DNA of 64,000 nucleotides from Kribbella catacumbae DSM 19601. Lineage in GTDB: Bacteria > Actinomycetota > Actinomycetes > Propionibacteriales > Kribbellaceae. Location: contig NZ_AQUZ01000010.1 in assembly GCF_000372465.1 (NCBI RefSeq), positions 1-64,000 of the forward strand. The letters are read 5' to 3'. This document shows, in pieces, positions 26,298 to 35,420 of the stretch (its first letter is position 1; each line of letters begins with the position of its first letter). Under the pieces are notes generated by a model. It saw only the letters and a program-made list of their open reading frames with translations, did not search any database and was not told the DNA's origin. A program made the translations under genes and the position numbers.

Positions 26298-27067
26298 TTG
26301 TCGCCTCCACGGGTGAGTTCGAGTGCCTCGGTCAAGGTGAACGCGCCGGCGTACAGGGCCTTGCCGACGATGACGCCCTCGACGCCGTCGCTCACCAGCG
26401 TGCTCAGCGCGCGCAGGTCGTCCAGGCTGGAGACACCACCGGAGGCGACGATCGGCTTCTCGGTCCGCGCGCACAGGTCGCGGTACAGATCCAGGTTGGG
26501 CCCCTGGAGCATGCCGTCCTTGGTCACGTCGGTGACGACGTACCGCTCGCAGCCGGCCCGCTCGAGCCGCTCGAGCACCTCGTAGAGGTCGCCGCCGTCC
26601 TTCGTCCAGCCGCGCGCGGCCAGCGTCCGGCCACGCACGTCGAGCCCGATCGCGACGCGGTCGCCGTACTGCGCGATGATCCGGTCACACCACTCCGGAT
26701 CCTCCAGCGCGGCCGTGCCGATGTTCACTCGGCGGGCGCCGGTCGCGAGGGCGGCTTCGAGGGAGTCGTCGTCGCGGATGCCACCGGACAACTCGACCTG
26801 AACGTCGAGCTTGCCGGTCACCTCCGCGAGCAACTCCCGGTTGCTGCCGCGACCGAACGCGGCGTCCAGATCGACCAGGTGGATCCAGTCCGCGCCGGCC
26901 TCCTGCCAGGCCATCGCGGCGGCCAGCGGGTCGCCGTACGAGGTCTCGCTGCCGGCCTCACCCTGTACCAGCCGGACAGCCTGCCCATCCGCCACATCCA
27001 CGGCAGGGAGCAGCACCAGGTTCTCAGACCGGGGCGGTGGGGTGGGGTTCGAAGCCATTGCTGCCAT
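26294..27067 (-). CDS. hisA: phosphoribosyl isomerase (HisA/PriA)
   Basis: This 257-residue TIM barrel isomerises ProFAR to PRFAR in histidine synthesis. In actinobacteria lacking trpF, the same PriA-type enzyme also isomerises phosphoribosyl anthranilate; I cannot tell from this window whether trpF is present. Motifs include [19 protein letters not shown] with the catalytic Asp, [49 protein letters not shown] with the second Asp, and [12 protein letters not shown] 27067 follows TAGGGT by 7 nt, a leaderless start; GTG 27076 lies inside that promoter. The next gene overlaps its stop. hisH is not adjacent upstream; the divergent P450 is. Confidence 0.95.
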   Translation of the reverse strand: MAAMASNPTPPPRSENLVLLPAVDVADGQAVRLVQGEAGSETSYGDPLAAAMAWQEAGADWIHLVDLDAAFGRGSNRELLAEVTGKLDVQVELSGGIRDDDSLEAALATGARRVNIGTAALEDPEWCDRIIAQYGDRVAIGLDVRGRTLAARGWTKDGGDLYEVLERLERAGCERYVVTDVTKDGMLQGPNLDLYRDLCARTEKPIVASGGVSSLDDLRALSTLVSDGVEGVIVGKALYAGAFTLTEALELTRGGDK

Positions 27068-27074
27068 GGGCCAC

Positions 27075-27080
27075 ACCCTA
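27075..27080 (-). promoter_or_regulatory. -10 box TAGGGT for hisA operon
   Basis: On the minus strand TAGGGT ends 7 nt before ATG 27067. It should drive hisA and the five coupled genes downstream. Confidence 0.55.
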
Positions 27081-27191
27081 GATGGCCGAGTCGCGTCTTT
27101 CGTAACCCACCGCCCTGCTGAGTCGTTGAGATCGGATCTGTCGCAGCAATACCAGTACCCATAGTGGTCCTAGCCAGTCGGCGCCTGTTTG

Positions 27192-27197
27192 TAGGCT
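27192..27197 (+). promoter_or_regulatory. -10 box TAGGCT, leaderless P450 start
   Basis: TAGGCT lies 7 nt before ATG 27205. Together with the opposing hisA promoter it makes a compact divergent promoter region. Confidence 0.5.
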
Positions 27198-27204
27198 GCT
27201 CCGC

Positions 27205-28326
27205 ATGACCACGGTGGCTGAACTGGAGCAGGATCCGCATGCGTTCCTGGCTCGGATCCGGCCGGTTGGGTGGAGTGAGGCGCTCGGTGGCTGGGTGGTC
27301 TGTGGCCGGGAGTTGGCGATGCAGGTGATGCGGGATCCGGAGACGTTCACTGTGGACGATCCGCGCTTCTCCACCGCGCAGGTGGTCGGGCCGTCGATGT
27401 TGTCGCTGGACGGCGGGACGCATGCAGAGCATCGGGCGCCGTTCGAGCAGCCGTTCAGCCTGGCTCAGACGCGGGCGCGCTTCACCGACTTTGTCGCGGA
27501 GGAGACCGATCGGCTGGTGTCCGCGATCGAGTCACTCGGCTCGGCCGACCTACGGCGTACCGTCGCCGGGCCCTTGTCGGTGGCGGTCGTGGCCTATTCG
27601 CTCGGTCTCACCCGGACTGACGCCGCGACGGTGCTGGACTGGTATCAGGACATCTCGTCCTCGGTCAGCGGTGTCGCGGCCGGTCATCCCGTCACGGCCG
27701 AGGGCGCCGCCGCTTTCGCCGAGCTGCACCAACATGTTGCCGGGAGCATCGATCAGGCCGACTCGCTGATCGCCGAGGCGGCGCACGCCGGGCTCGGGAC
27801 GGATGAGGTGGTGGCCAACGCCGCGGTACTGATGTTCGGCGGCATCGAGACTACCGAGGCGATGATCACCAACTGCCTTTGGCATCTGCTGACCAACCCG
27901 TCAGAACTGGCTCTGGTACTAGCCGACCATTCACTGATCCCGAACGCGATCGAGGAATCCCTCCGGCTGGAACCAGCCGCCGCTGTGGTCGACCGCTACG
28001 CGACGCGTGACGTCACGTTGGCCGGCGCGTCGATCAGCCGGGGCGACTTCGTCACCGTCTCGCTCGCCGGCGCGAACCGCGACCCGGCCGTCTTCACCGA
28101 CCCCGACCTGTACGACGTACGCCGCGCCAACGCCCGTCGCCATCTCGCCTTCGCCAGCGGGCCGCACATCTGCCTCGGCATGCACCTGGCCCGACTCGAA
28201 GCGGTCAGCGCGATCACCGCCCTGCTGACGCGGCTGCCCGACCTCCGGCTCGACGCGACCTCTCCCCCGCCGTACGGGCTGGTCTTCCGCAAGCCGTCGG
28301 CAGTCGATGTCAGCTGGGTCGCCTAG
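27205..28326 (+). CDS. cytochrome P450
   Basis: This 373-residue protein is a bacterial class I P450. Motifs are the I-helix oxygen-binding segment FGGIETTEAM, the K-helix ExxR in IEESLRLEP, VDRYATRDV before the meander, and the heme loop FASGPHICLGMHLARLE with the cysteine ligand. It is slightly short for the family (usually about 400), mainly at the N-terminus. No ferredoxin or ferredoxin reductase is adjacent, so electrons must come from elsewhere. It ends 3 bp from a convergent regulator gene. Substrate unknown; neighbours give no biosynthetic cluster. Confidence 0.92.
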   Translation: MTTVAELEQDPHAFLARIRPVGWSEALGGWVVCGRELAMQVMRDPETFTVDDPRFSTAQVVGPSMLSLDGGTHAEHRAPFEQPFSLAQTRARFTDFVAEETDRLVSAIESLGSADLRRTVAGPLSVAVVAYSLGLTRTDAATVLDWYQDISSSVSGVAAGHPVTAEGAAAFAELHQHVAGSIDQADSLIAEAAHAGLGTDEVVANAAVLMFGGIETTEAMITNCLWHLLTNPSELALVLADHSLIPNAIEESLRLEPAAAVVDRYATRDVTLAGASISRGDFVTVSLAGANRDPAVFTDPDLYDVRRANARRHLAFASGPHICLGMHLARLEAVSAITALLTRLPDLRLDATSPPPYGLVFRKPSAVDVSWVA

Positions 28327-28329
28327 ACC

Positions 28330-29331
28330 TCACCGCCGGGTTCGGGGAGCGTCGAGGAGGGCTATGCCGACCGGGCTGATCTCGTGGATCACGCAGCGGC
28401 CGTCGCGCCGGGTGCTGATCAGGCCGGCGTCGCGCAGTACGGTCGCGTGCTGGCTGGCGGCGGCTGGTGATACGCCGAATCGCCTGGCGAGGTCGGTCGT
28501 CGTGCAGCCGACAGCCGTGGCTTCCAGCATCGCGCCTCTCGTCCGGCCCATCAGGGCCGCAACAGCAGCGGATGAATCTCCCGGACCAACGGTCGCGTCG
28601 GCAGCTTGGAGCATGCCCGGCGCCAGCTCGATCGGATAGACAAGGACCGGGGCCAGTTGGTCATCGCGGAGCTTGGTCGGTGTCTGCCAGCAGAACAGGG
28701 AAGGCTGGAGGCGCAGGCCGCGTCCGTTCAGATGCAGGTCGGTGTCCGCGAAGTCCAAGATCTCCAGGACTGGCGACCGCCACCGCACGCGCGGGTTGAG
28801 TCCGGACAACAGCCGGTCCGTGCCACCGGCGAGCAACTGGTCCACACGCCGTTCGTGGTCGACACGAACCTGACTGCGGATCGATGACCAGTACGGCGCG
28901 ATGGCGGCCCGGTGATAGCTGTGCACCGATCGGCCGAGGCGGCGCATGCTGTCCGCACCCCCCTCGGCGAGCTGTCGGGTCCATCGTGAGGCGGCCGTGC
29001 GGGCCGCAAGGATTGTCAGGTCGTGCCGGACTCGATGGCGTGGAGTGGTCAGCAGACTCTCGATCGCCGCCCGCAGACCCTGACCCGGCTGAGTCATGGT
29101 CGGAGTCAGGAAGTCCGGAGAGTAGCCATGGGCCGGTGTGAGTTCGAGCAGATCCTGGATCGCGCGGCCTCGCAGCCGGCTTCGCGCGTGCTGCCGCCAG
29201 CGCCCGTAGTGCAGCGGCCCGAGGGGCAGCTGCAGCAGGTGCAGGCTGAGGAGTACCTCCCAGAGTGGATCCGGCTCCGCCGCGACAGTGATCCGGGCAA
29301 GGTCGTCGTTCGTGAAATGAATCCGAAGCAT
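28330..29331 (-). CDS. ArsR-like winged-helix regulator with long N-terminal region
   Basis: This 333-residue protein has a C-terminal winged helix: CTTTDLARRFGVSPAAASQHATVLRDAGLISTRRDGRCVIHEI. The first 240 residues are a mostly helical domain seen in actinobacterial ArsR-like proteins that begin ML(R)IHFTxxDLARxxVA; its ligand is unknown. ATG 29331 is preceded by GGGGGA at a suitable distance, favouring it over an in-frame GTG 12 bp upstream. It converges on the P450 gene, so the adjacency does not by itself imply control of that gene. No metal-binding cysteine pair is seen. Confidence 0.8.
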   Translation of the reverse strand: MLRIHFTNDDLARITVAAEPDPLWEVLLSLHLLQLPLGPLHYGRWRQHARSRLRGRAIQDLLELTPAHGYSPDFLTPTMTQPGQGLRAAIESLLTTPRHRVRHDLTILAARTAASRWTRQLAEGGADSMRRLGRSVHSYHRAAIAPYWSSIRSQVRVDHERRVDQLLAGGTDRLLSGLNPRVRWRSPVLEILDFADTDLHLNGRGLRLQPSLFCWQTPTKLRDDQLAPVLVYPIELAPGMLQAADATVGPGDSSAAVAALMGRTRGAMLEATAVGCTTTDLARRFGVSPAAASQHATVLRDAGLISTRRDGRCVIHEISPVGIALLDAPRTRR

Positions 29332-29449
29332 CGTGTCCCCCACGTTTGCGATGTCCTGGACCCAGTCAACCGGTGCCCGCTTTCAGACGGCTTACATTTC
29401 CCCACGCCGGCCAGGGGCGACCGGTCAGCACCGGCCACCCCTGCCGGGA

Positions 29450-29920
29450 TCACCAGTTGCGCGTGCGGTCGTAGTACGACTGGGCGCCGTTGTCGAACCA
29501 CCCCTCGGCGAACGACGTCACCCCGGAGTCGTTGACCTGACGGGTGTAGCACGACGTGTTGGTACCGGCCGGGGTGTAACAGCTGTACCGCTGGCCATCG
29601 CTGTTGCGCACGATGTCGGCAGAGCCGCAGCGATCTTCACCCGGCACGCACCGGGTGCCGTTCTGGAGGGTGATCCGCGCCCAGGCGGTCCGGCAACCAC
29701 TGCTGTATCGCAGCTCGATGCGGGCATTTCCGCCGTCGAGGTTGCGGGCGTCGATCGTGCGGGCAGTACTGGCACACCCGGTCGCAGCCGGGTCGGTGCC
29801 GTCGTAGGGCGCCGCCACGGCCGACTGGGTGTTCACCACGAGACCGCCTGCGGCCAGCGCGACGATCATCGCCGCCGCTCGTACGACGCCACGTGGCCGT
29901 ACCCCGAGATTCCTGACCAT
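29450..29920 (-). CDS. secreted DUF2690-domain protein
   Basis: This 156-residue protein has a signal peptide (RGVVRAAAMIVALAAGGLVV, cleavage after AVAA). The mature part carries the DUF2690 pattern: DPAATGCASTARTIDARNL, then IELRYSSGCRTAWARITL, with several conserved Cys likely paired in disulfides. The family is found outside actinobacterial cells and has no known function. ATG 29920 follows AGGGGC. It is a single gene, followed by the winged-helix regulator on the same strand but 118 bp away, so it is probably a separate unit. Confidence 0.8.
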   Translation of the reverse strand: MVRNLGVRPRGVVRAAAMIVALAAGGLVVNTQSAVAAPYDGTDPAATGCASTARTIDARNLDGGNARIELRYSSGCRTAWARITLQNGTRCVPGEDRCGSADIVRNSDGQRYSCYTPAGTNTSCYTRQVNDSGVTSFAEGWFDNGAQSYYDRTRNW

Positions 29921-30072
29921 GAGTGCCCCTATCCATTCACTGGTGGTTCCGCGGCCATGCATGACCGCGGCTGCCCACCAGGCTGGCGTCGCCGGATTGA
30001 GGCGCGCGACGGTTTAGGCCCTGCCTGAACAGGTTGCGCGTACGTGCGACCACCAGACGTCGACCGACGAGG

Positions 30073-30828
30073 TCAGCTGGAAGGTCGCCTGAGCAGCAAG
30101 ACGCCCGCGGGGACGACCGGGAGCTCACGCTCGGGATCAGCCGCCGCATCCCGCTCGAACTCGGCGAACCCACGATCGAGCTCGTCCTCGGCGAGGTGCT
30201 CGAAGGTCGAGAAGGCCCGCAACTTCACCCGCTCGTACGCCGCCCGCAGCGTCCGCGGCTCGGATGCCTCCACCCAGCGCGGCTGCTCCTCGGCGACGAG
30301 ACCCGCCTGCGCCGCCAAGGCCCGGACCTCATCGAGCGGCAGGTACATCGAAGCGTCGACCTGGCGCGCACTCGGGAAGTACCTGTACCAGTAGATATCC
30401 GGCATCCGGTCGCCGAACTGGGTCCGCAGGAAGACCACTCCCCCGGGCCGGAGCACTCGCCTGACCTCGCGGAGTCCCTGCAGCGGGTCCGCCCAATGGT
30501 GGATCGTCAGGAACAACCAGGCCAGGTCGCACGACTCGTCGGCCAACGGGATCGACTCGGCCGAACCTTCGAGGTAGGTCACCGCAGGATGCTCAGGTGC
30601 CTGCTGCAGCATCCTCGTCGACGGCTCGACGCCGTACACAGGACCGCCGAACGTCTCGGCCAGAGCGGGCGTGAATCGCCCGATGCCACAGCCGAGGTCC
30701 AGAACGGTCAGCGGTCGCTCGATCGGCGCGAGGTCCGTGACGGCTCGCATCCAGGTGCCCAGGCTGTCGGCCGGCAGCGCGCGTCCCTCGGCGTACACCT
30801 GATGAAGTCGCTCGTCGTAGTCCACCAT
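30073..30828 (-). CDS. class I SAM-dependent methyltransferase
   Basis: This 251-residue protein has the Rossmann-type methyltransferase fold. Motif I is VLDLGCGIGRFTPALAE, the acidic loop follows (YGVEPSTRML), and LAWLFLTIHHWADPLQGLREVRRVLRPGGVVFLRT gives motifs III/IV. It resembles the UbiE/methyltransf_11 group acting on small molecules. ATG 30828 shares a base with the stop of the SARP-type regulator, so the two are translationally coupled. The substrate is unknown. Confidence 0.85.
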   Translation of the reverse strand: MVDYDERLHQVYAEGRALPADSLGTWMRAVTDLAPIERPLTVLDLGCGIGRFTPALAETFGGPVYGVEPSTRMLQQAPEHPAVTYLEGSAESIPLADESCDLAWLFLTIHHWADPLQGLREVRRVLRPGGVVFLRTQFGDRMPDIYWYRYFPSARQVDASMYLPLDEVRALAAQAGLVAEEQPRWVEASEPRTLRAAYERVKLRAFSTFEHLAEDELDRGFAEFERDAAADPERELPVVPAGVLLLRRPSS

Positions 30829-33800
30829 CAGCCGAGCCTATCGGCCGGAAAGTAGCCGGTCTCCTGCTTTATCGCGGCCGCCTCAACGGTCAGGTTCTCG
30901 GCCTCACTGGAGTTTCCGCTCTGGTGGTTCGCCTCGGCGAGCAGGATCAGCGCCCGGCACTCAAGGATCCGGTGGTGCATGTCCCGGGCGAGTTTCCGCA
31001 CCTGGGTGGCCAACTCCCGCGCGTCGGACAGCTGCCCTCGGGTGAAGGCCACGGTCGCCAGCCCGAGCAACGCTTCGGCTTCGGTCGCCCGATGACTGAG
31101 CCGGGCCGCGATCTCGCGGGCTTCGGTGTGATGCCGAGCCGCCTCGTCGCAACGACCGAGGCCGAGGACGGCTGAACCGAGCGCGTTGAGAGAGGCGGCT
31201 TCGTGCCACTCCATCCCGTCCCGACGGCTGAGTCTCAGGGCTTCGGCGGCCTCCGACTCGGCTTCGCCGAACCTGGCCAGGTCCGCGTAGAGCCAGGACA
31301 GTTCGTAGAACCCCGCGACGGCAGGGCGGTCGGTCATCGTGAGGGCGATGGTGAGGTCGGCTTCCGCCTCGGCGAAATACCCTTGCAGGCGAAAGGCCGC
31401 ACCACGATTGATCAACGAGATATGGTCGTCGTAGTCCCTCGGCGTGACCTCGAGTGCCTCGTTCGCGACGGCTACCGCGGAATCCAGCTCGCCGAGGTTG
31501 TAGTGAACGTTGCTGAGGCTGTGCAGCCCGGGCGCCAGCATGGCCGTCTCACCGAGGTCGCGGAAGAGCTTGATCCCGCGGGTCAGCAGCTCGACCGCTT
31601 CCGCCGGCCGGCCGGCGTCGTCGATCGCCATCCCCAGATTGCACAGCAGGGCAGCCTCACCCAGTCCGAACCCGACCGCGGCGTAGCGTTCGCGCGCGAT
31701 CGTCGACGCCTCGACAGCCCCCTCGAGATCACCGATGGTGTGCAGCAGTGTTGCCAGGCTGTGCCGCATCGCGCCCTCGCCGCCGCGATCGCCGGCGGCC
31801 AGCGCGGCCTTCAGGCCGGCTGTCGTGGTGTAGCGCCAGGGCACGACCCGATCGGTCCTCACGAAGTAGCCACGCAAAACGTCCGCCAACCGCCACGCGA
31901 CGTCGTACGGGCCGATCTCGGCTGCGCTGTTGATGACGGCGACCAGGTTCGGCTCCTCGGCTGCGAGCCAGGCTTCGGTCTGGTTGGCATCGGCGAACGG
32001 GTTGTCGTCGAAGAGGCGGCCGGTCAGCCGGACGTAAGGCCTGAACGAAAAGTCAGCGGCTGCGTCGGTAGTGCGCAGGTACCAGCTCGCCAGCCTTAGC
32101 CAGGCATCGTCGGCACCCGGCTCGGAATCGGCGCGAGCTGCGGAGTACAGGCGGATCAGGTCGTGCATCCGGTACCGGCCGCGCTCGCGCTGGACGAGGT
32201 TGATGCTGACGAGCGCCTCGAGCAGTGCGCCGACCTCGCGCGGCGGGCAGTCGAGCAGCGCGGCGGCCGCGGGAGCGGTGAAGTCGCCGCCCGGGATGAC
32301 GCCGAGCAAGGCGAAGAGGCGGCGTACCGGTGGCTTGAGCGACTCATAAGACAAGGCGAAGGCAGCTGCGACCGCTGTGTCGGGCTCGTCGCCGATCGCC
32401 AGGCCGGCCAGGCGATCGCCGGTGCGGAGTTCCTCGGCGTACTCCGCGATCGACTGATCCGGCCGGCCTTTGAGCAGACCGGCAGCGATTCGGAGGGCCA
32501 GCGGCAGGCGCCCGCAGATTTCGGCGAGATCGACTGCGGCGGCTGGTTCGGCCATGACTCGCTCGGCGCCGAGCATGCCCGACAGCAGATCGGTGGCCTC
32601 GATCGGGTCGAGCATTGCCAGCCGCGTACCGCGGGCACCGACTGCGACCGAGAGGGCGGTGAGTTCGTTGCGGCTGGTGACCAGGACAGCATTGCCCGCC
32701 GTACCGGGGAGCAGTGGGACCACTTGCCGCGCGTCTCTGGCGTCGTCGAGCACCAGGAGGACACGGCGATCGGCGAGGGTCGACCGCAGCAGGGCGGCTC
32801 GGCGTTCGAGGTCGGCGGGGGTTTCGTACGGGTCGATACCCGCCAGGCCCAGCAGTTCACCGAGTACGTCGAGAGGCTCGCGAGGTGACCCGCTGGCACC
32901 GGCGAGCCGGACATGCCAGTGGCCGTCCGGGAAGTGCGCTCTCAGCTGGTGACCGAGGTGGACGGCGAGCGCCGATTTCCCGACGCCAGGCGCGCCGGAG
33001 ACGATCGCGACGGGCACGGAGCCGGTGTCCTTCAGACGGGCAATGATCTCGCTGATCACCTGGTCACGACCGACGAAGTCGATCAGGTCCATCGGGAGTT
33101 GCCAATGCTGGTGCCAGCCATCGTCCTCCGGTGCCTGCGGCGGCTCCGCTGCCAGGCCGACCGCAGGCACGTCACCGGTGAGGATCGCCCGATGCAGTTC
33201 GCGCACCTCGATGGCCGGTTCCACACCGAGCTCCTCGGCGAGGATCTTGGTCAGCTCGCGGTACGCCGCCAAAGCGTCTGCCTGGCGGCCGCTTCGGTAC
33301 AGGGCGAGCATCAGGTGGATCCATCCCCGCTCGCGCAGCGGATGCTGTTTGGTGAGCAGGGTCAGTTCGGCGATCACGGCCGCGTGTTCGCCGAGCGCGA
33401 GCCGTGCATCGACGAGCTTCTCCATCGCGCGCAGGCGGTCCTCGATCAGCCAATCCCGGCTGTCGTCCGCGCTGCCCAACCATGGCACATCACGCCACAG
33501 ATCCAGCGCCCTGGTGAGGATGTCTGCGCGCTCGCGCAGCTGGACTGTTGCCTCGGCCGCTGCCACCAGCGCCCGGAACTCGGTGAGGTCGAGCTGCTCC
33601 TCGCTGACCTCGATCCGATAGCCGCCGGGCACGGTCTTGATCAGCTCGGCCGCGGGTCCCAGCGCTGCCCGAAGTCTCGAAACGGCTGTGTGCAAGGCCG
33701 GCTCCGGATTTGCCGGCGGCTCCCCTGCCCACAGTTGCTCGATCAGGTTGTCGATCGTCACAACCGTGTTCGGCTGGACGAGAAGCGTGGTCAGCAAGGC

Positions 33801-33884
33801 CCGGAGCCGCTTCCCCTTGAGCGGCAGCACCACCCCGTCCACGCGCACCTCAGTGGGCCCGAGCACCCGAAACCGCAGCTCCAT
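30828..33884 (-). CDS. SARP/AfsR-family regulator with NB-ARC and TPR domains
   Basis: This 1018-residue protein is laid out like AfsR: an OmpR-type winged helix (1-95, starting MELRFRVLGPTEVRVDG), a BTAD domain (about 100-245, LVDARLALGEHAAVIAELT), an NB-ARC ATPase (about 260-560, Walker A SGAPGVGKSALA, LVLDDARD) and C-terminal TPR repeats (640-1010, for example ALHSLSNVHYNLGELDSAV). Such proteins integrate signals and activate secondary-metabolism genes. The downstream methyltransferase is coupled by TGATG, but no biosynthetic cluster is visible in the window. The regulator may act on distant genes. Confidence 0.92.
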   Translation of the reverse strand: MELRFRVLGPTEVRVDGVVLPLKGKRLRALLTTLLVQPNTVVTIDNLIEQLWAGEPPANPEPALHTAVSRLRAALGPAAELIKTVPGGYRIEVSEEQLDLTEFRALVAAAEATVQLRERADILTRALDLWRDVPWLGSADDSRDWLIEDRLRAMEKLVDARLALGEHAAVIAELTLLTKQHPLRERGWIHLMLALYRSGRQADALAAYRELTKILAEELGVEPAIEVRELHRAILTGDVPAVGLAAEPPQAPEDDGWHQHWQLPMDLIDFVGRDQVISEIIARLKDTGSVPVAIVSGAPGVGKSALAVHLGHQLRAHFPDGHWHVRLAGASGSPREPLDVLGELLGLAGIDPYETPADLERRAALLRSTLADRRVLLVLDDARDARQVVPLLPGTAGNAVLVTSRNELTALSVAVGARGTRLAMLDPIEATDLLSGMLGAERVMAEPAAAVDLAEICGRLPLALRIAAGLLKGRPDQSIAEYAEELRTGDRLAGLAIGDEPDTAVAAAFALSYESLKPPVRRLFALLGVIPGGDFTAPAAAALLDCPPREVGALLEALVSINLVQRERGRYRMHDLIRLYSAARADSEPGADDAWLRLASWYLRTTDAAADFSFRPYVRLTGRLFDDNPFADANQTEAWLAAEEPNLVAVINSAAEIGPYDVAWRLADVLRGYFVRTDRVVPWRYTTTAGLKAALAAGDRGGEGAMRHSLATLLHTIGDLEGAVEASTIARERYAAVGFGLGEAALLCNLGMAIDDAGRPAEAVELLTRGIKLFRDLGETAMLAPGLHSLSNVHYNLGELDSAVAVANEALEVTPRDYDDHISLINRGAAFRLQGYFAEAEADLTIALTMTDRPAVAGFYELSWLYADLARFGEAESEAAEALRLSRRDGMEWHEAASLNALGSAVLGLGRCDEAARHHTEAREIAARLSHRATEAEALLGLATVAFTRGQLSDARELATQVRKLARDMHHRILECRALILLAEANHQSGNSSEAENLTVEAAAIKQETGYFPADRLG

Positions 33885-33934
33885 ACCTCGCCGCCACCTC
33901 CCGTGCAGGCGAGACTAAGGCATTGCGAGCGGTG

Positions 33935-34753
33935 TCACTGCCAGAAGACGTCGTACGCGAGACGGAGAATGAGGGCCGAGACGACGACCAGGAAGATCAC
34001 CCGGACGAAACGAGAGCCGCGGGCGACCGCGGTACGAGCGCCGAGCAGGCCGCCGACCATGTTCGCCAGGCCCATGATCAGGCCCAGTCGCCACAGCGGA
34101 GCACCGTGTGCGGCGAACACGAGGATCGCGCCGAGGTTCGTTGCCACGTTGGCGATCTTGGCCTTGGCGCTGGCCCGGAGAAAGTTGTAACCCATCAGAC
34201 CGACCAGCGCGAAAATCAGGAACGAGCCGGTGCCCGGACCAACCGCGCCGTCGTAGAAGCCGATCAGCAGGCCGACCAGACTGGCCGCGACGTAGTGGGC
34301 GCGCCCGTCGAAGCGCAGTACGGTCGCGGACCCGAGGTCGGGCTTGACCCAGGTGTAGATCGCGACGCCGATCAGCAGGACGAGCACGATCGGCTTGAAC
34401 CAGGACATCGGGATCTGGGTCGCCACCAACGCCCCGGCCGCCGAACCGATCGCGGCCAGGATGGCGAGCGGGAGCACAGTCCGCCGATCCGGCTTCACCT
34501 TGAGGCCGAAGGTGACCGCGCTGGTCGTCGTACCGAAGAGTGAGGAGATCTTGTTGGTGGACAGGATCTGGGCGGGCGAGGCGTTCGGCAGCCCGAGCAA
34601 CATCGCCGGGAGCTGGATCAGCCCGCCACCTCCGACCACCGCATCGATCCACCCGGCCGAAAAGGCCGCTACCACCAGAAAAACGAGCGTCCACAGGGAA
34701 ATATCAGGCACAGCGGCACCGCGGGCGGGAATGATCGGACATGACTCCATCAT
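33935..34753 (-). CDS. TauE/SafE-family anion permease (TSUP)
   Basis: This 272-residue integral membrane protein has the TSUP repeat pattern: AAFSAGWIDAVVGGGGLIQLPAMLLGLPNASP in the first half and GLLIGFYDGAVGPGTGSFLIFALVGLMGY in the second. Eight helices are predicted by eye. The family exports or imports sulfite, sulfoacetate and similar organic anions. The start is uncertain: ATG 34753 gives a polar 16-residue leader, while GTG 34711 starts at PDISLWTL just before the first helix. It is divergent from the thioesterase gene. Confidence 0.85.
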   Translation of the reverse strand: MMESCPIIPARGAAVPDISLWTLVFLVVAAFSAGWIDAVVGGGGLIQLPAMLLGLPNASPAQILSTNKISSLFGTTTSAVTFGLKVKPDRRTVLPLAILAAIGSAAGALVATQIPMSWFKPIVLVLLIGVAIYTWVKPDLGSATVLRFDGRAHYVAASLVGLLIGFYDGAVGPGTGSFLIFALVGLMGYNFLRASAKAKIANVATNLGAILVFAAHGAPLWRLGLIMGLANMVGGLLGARTAVARGSRFVRVIFLVVVSALILRLAYDVFWQ

Positions 34754-34827
34754 CAGGTAAGGTCATTGTCCCGCTCTACCCTTACATGATCGGTCCGGTT
34801 GTGACATTGCCCGCGAAGGAGAGTTCG

Positions 34828-35268
34828 TTGGAAGAAGCAACCCCGGCCATTCAGGAGCGGATCAGGTCGAGCTTTGAGCGGCAAGGTCTGATGGCGCATC
34901 TGGGCGCGCGGCTCAGCCACATCGGACGGGGGCGGGTGCACATCGTCCTGCCCAGTCGGCCCGAAGTGACCCAGCAGCACGGCTACTTCCACGCCGGCGC
35001 CACCAGCTCGATCGCCGACAGCGCCGGCGGCTACGCGGCCTTCACGCTGTTCCCCGAGAACACCTCGATCCTCACCGTCGAGTACAAGATCAACCTCCTG
35101 GCCCCCGCCGAAGGCGACTACCTGGAAGCCGTCGGCGAAGTCCTCAAAGCCGGCCGCACCTTGACCATCTGCCGCCTGGAGGTCTTCGCTGCCACAGCCT
35201 CAAAGCGTTCCCTGATAGCAACCGGCCAGCAAACCCTCATCCAAATCGACGCCCGCCCCGACCGCTGA
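34828..35268 (+). CDS. hotdog-fold thioesterase (PaaI-like)
   Basis: This 146-residue protein has the PaaI/4HBT hotdog fold: HGYFHAGATSSIADSAGGYAA is the long central helix with the catalytic-region HG motif, followed by TVEYKINLLAPAEGDYL. It should hydrolyse acyl- or aryl-CoA thioesters. The TTG start at 34828 has AAGGAG (34816-34821) at 6 nt; upstream ATG codons (34741, 34786) lack such a site and would extend into the divergent promoter region. The only neighbour in the unit is the divergent TauE permease, so the substrate is not indicated. Confidence 0.8.
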   Translation: MEEATPAIQERIRSSFERQGLMAHLGARLSHIGRGRVHIVLPSRPEVTQQHGYFHAGATSSIADSAGGYAAFTLFPENTSILTVEYKINLLAPAEGDYLEAVGEVLKAGRTLTICRLEVFAATASKRSLIATGQQTLIQIDARPDR

Positions 35269-35372
35269 GGCGCGCCAGCCGAGGTCCACTAGCAGCTTGT
35301 ACGACCGCTAGCGTCCTACCACCCGCCATCGGTCATACGACCTGCCATCGGGCCGCCCAGCCTGCCCGGCCT

Positions 35373-35395
35373 CCACCCACCCACCCACCCACCCG
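35373..35395. repeat. CCAC tetranucleotide microsatellite
   Basis: About five CCAC units in a row lie in the convergent intergenic region between the thioesterase gene and proS. Confidence 0.9.
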
Positions 35396-35420
35396 CCCGC
35401 GATTCGGCTCCAAACCCTTG

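Noticed and set aside
24165-26585. 806-residue plus-strand frame opposite the reductase-HAD gene
   Set aside because: Antisense shadow: low complexity, no domain, and the minus strand has clear catalytic motifs.
34741-34827. Upstream ATG starts for the thioesterase
   Set aside because: They extend into the divergent promoter region and lack ribosome sites, whereas TTG 34828 has a strong one.
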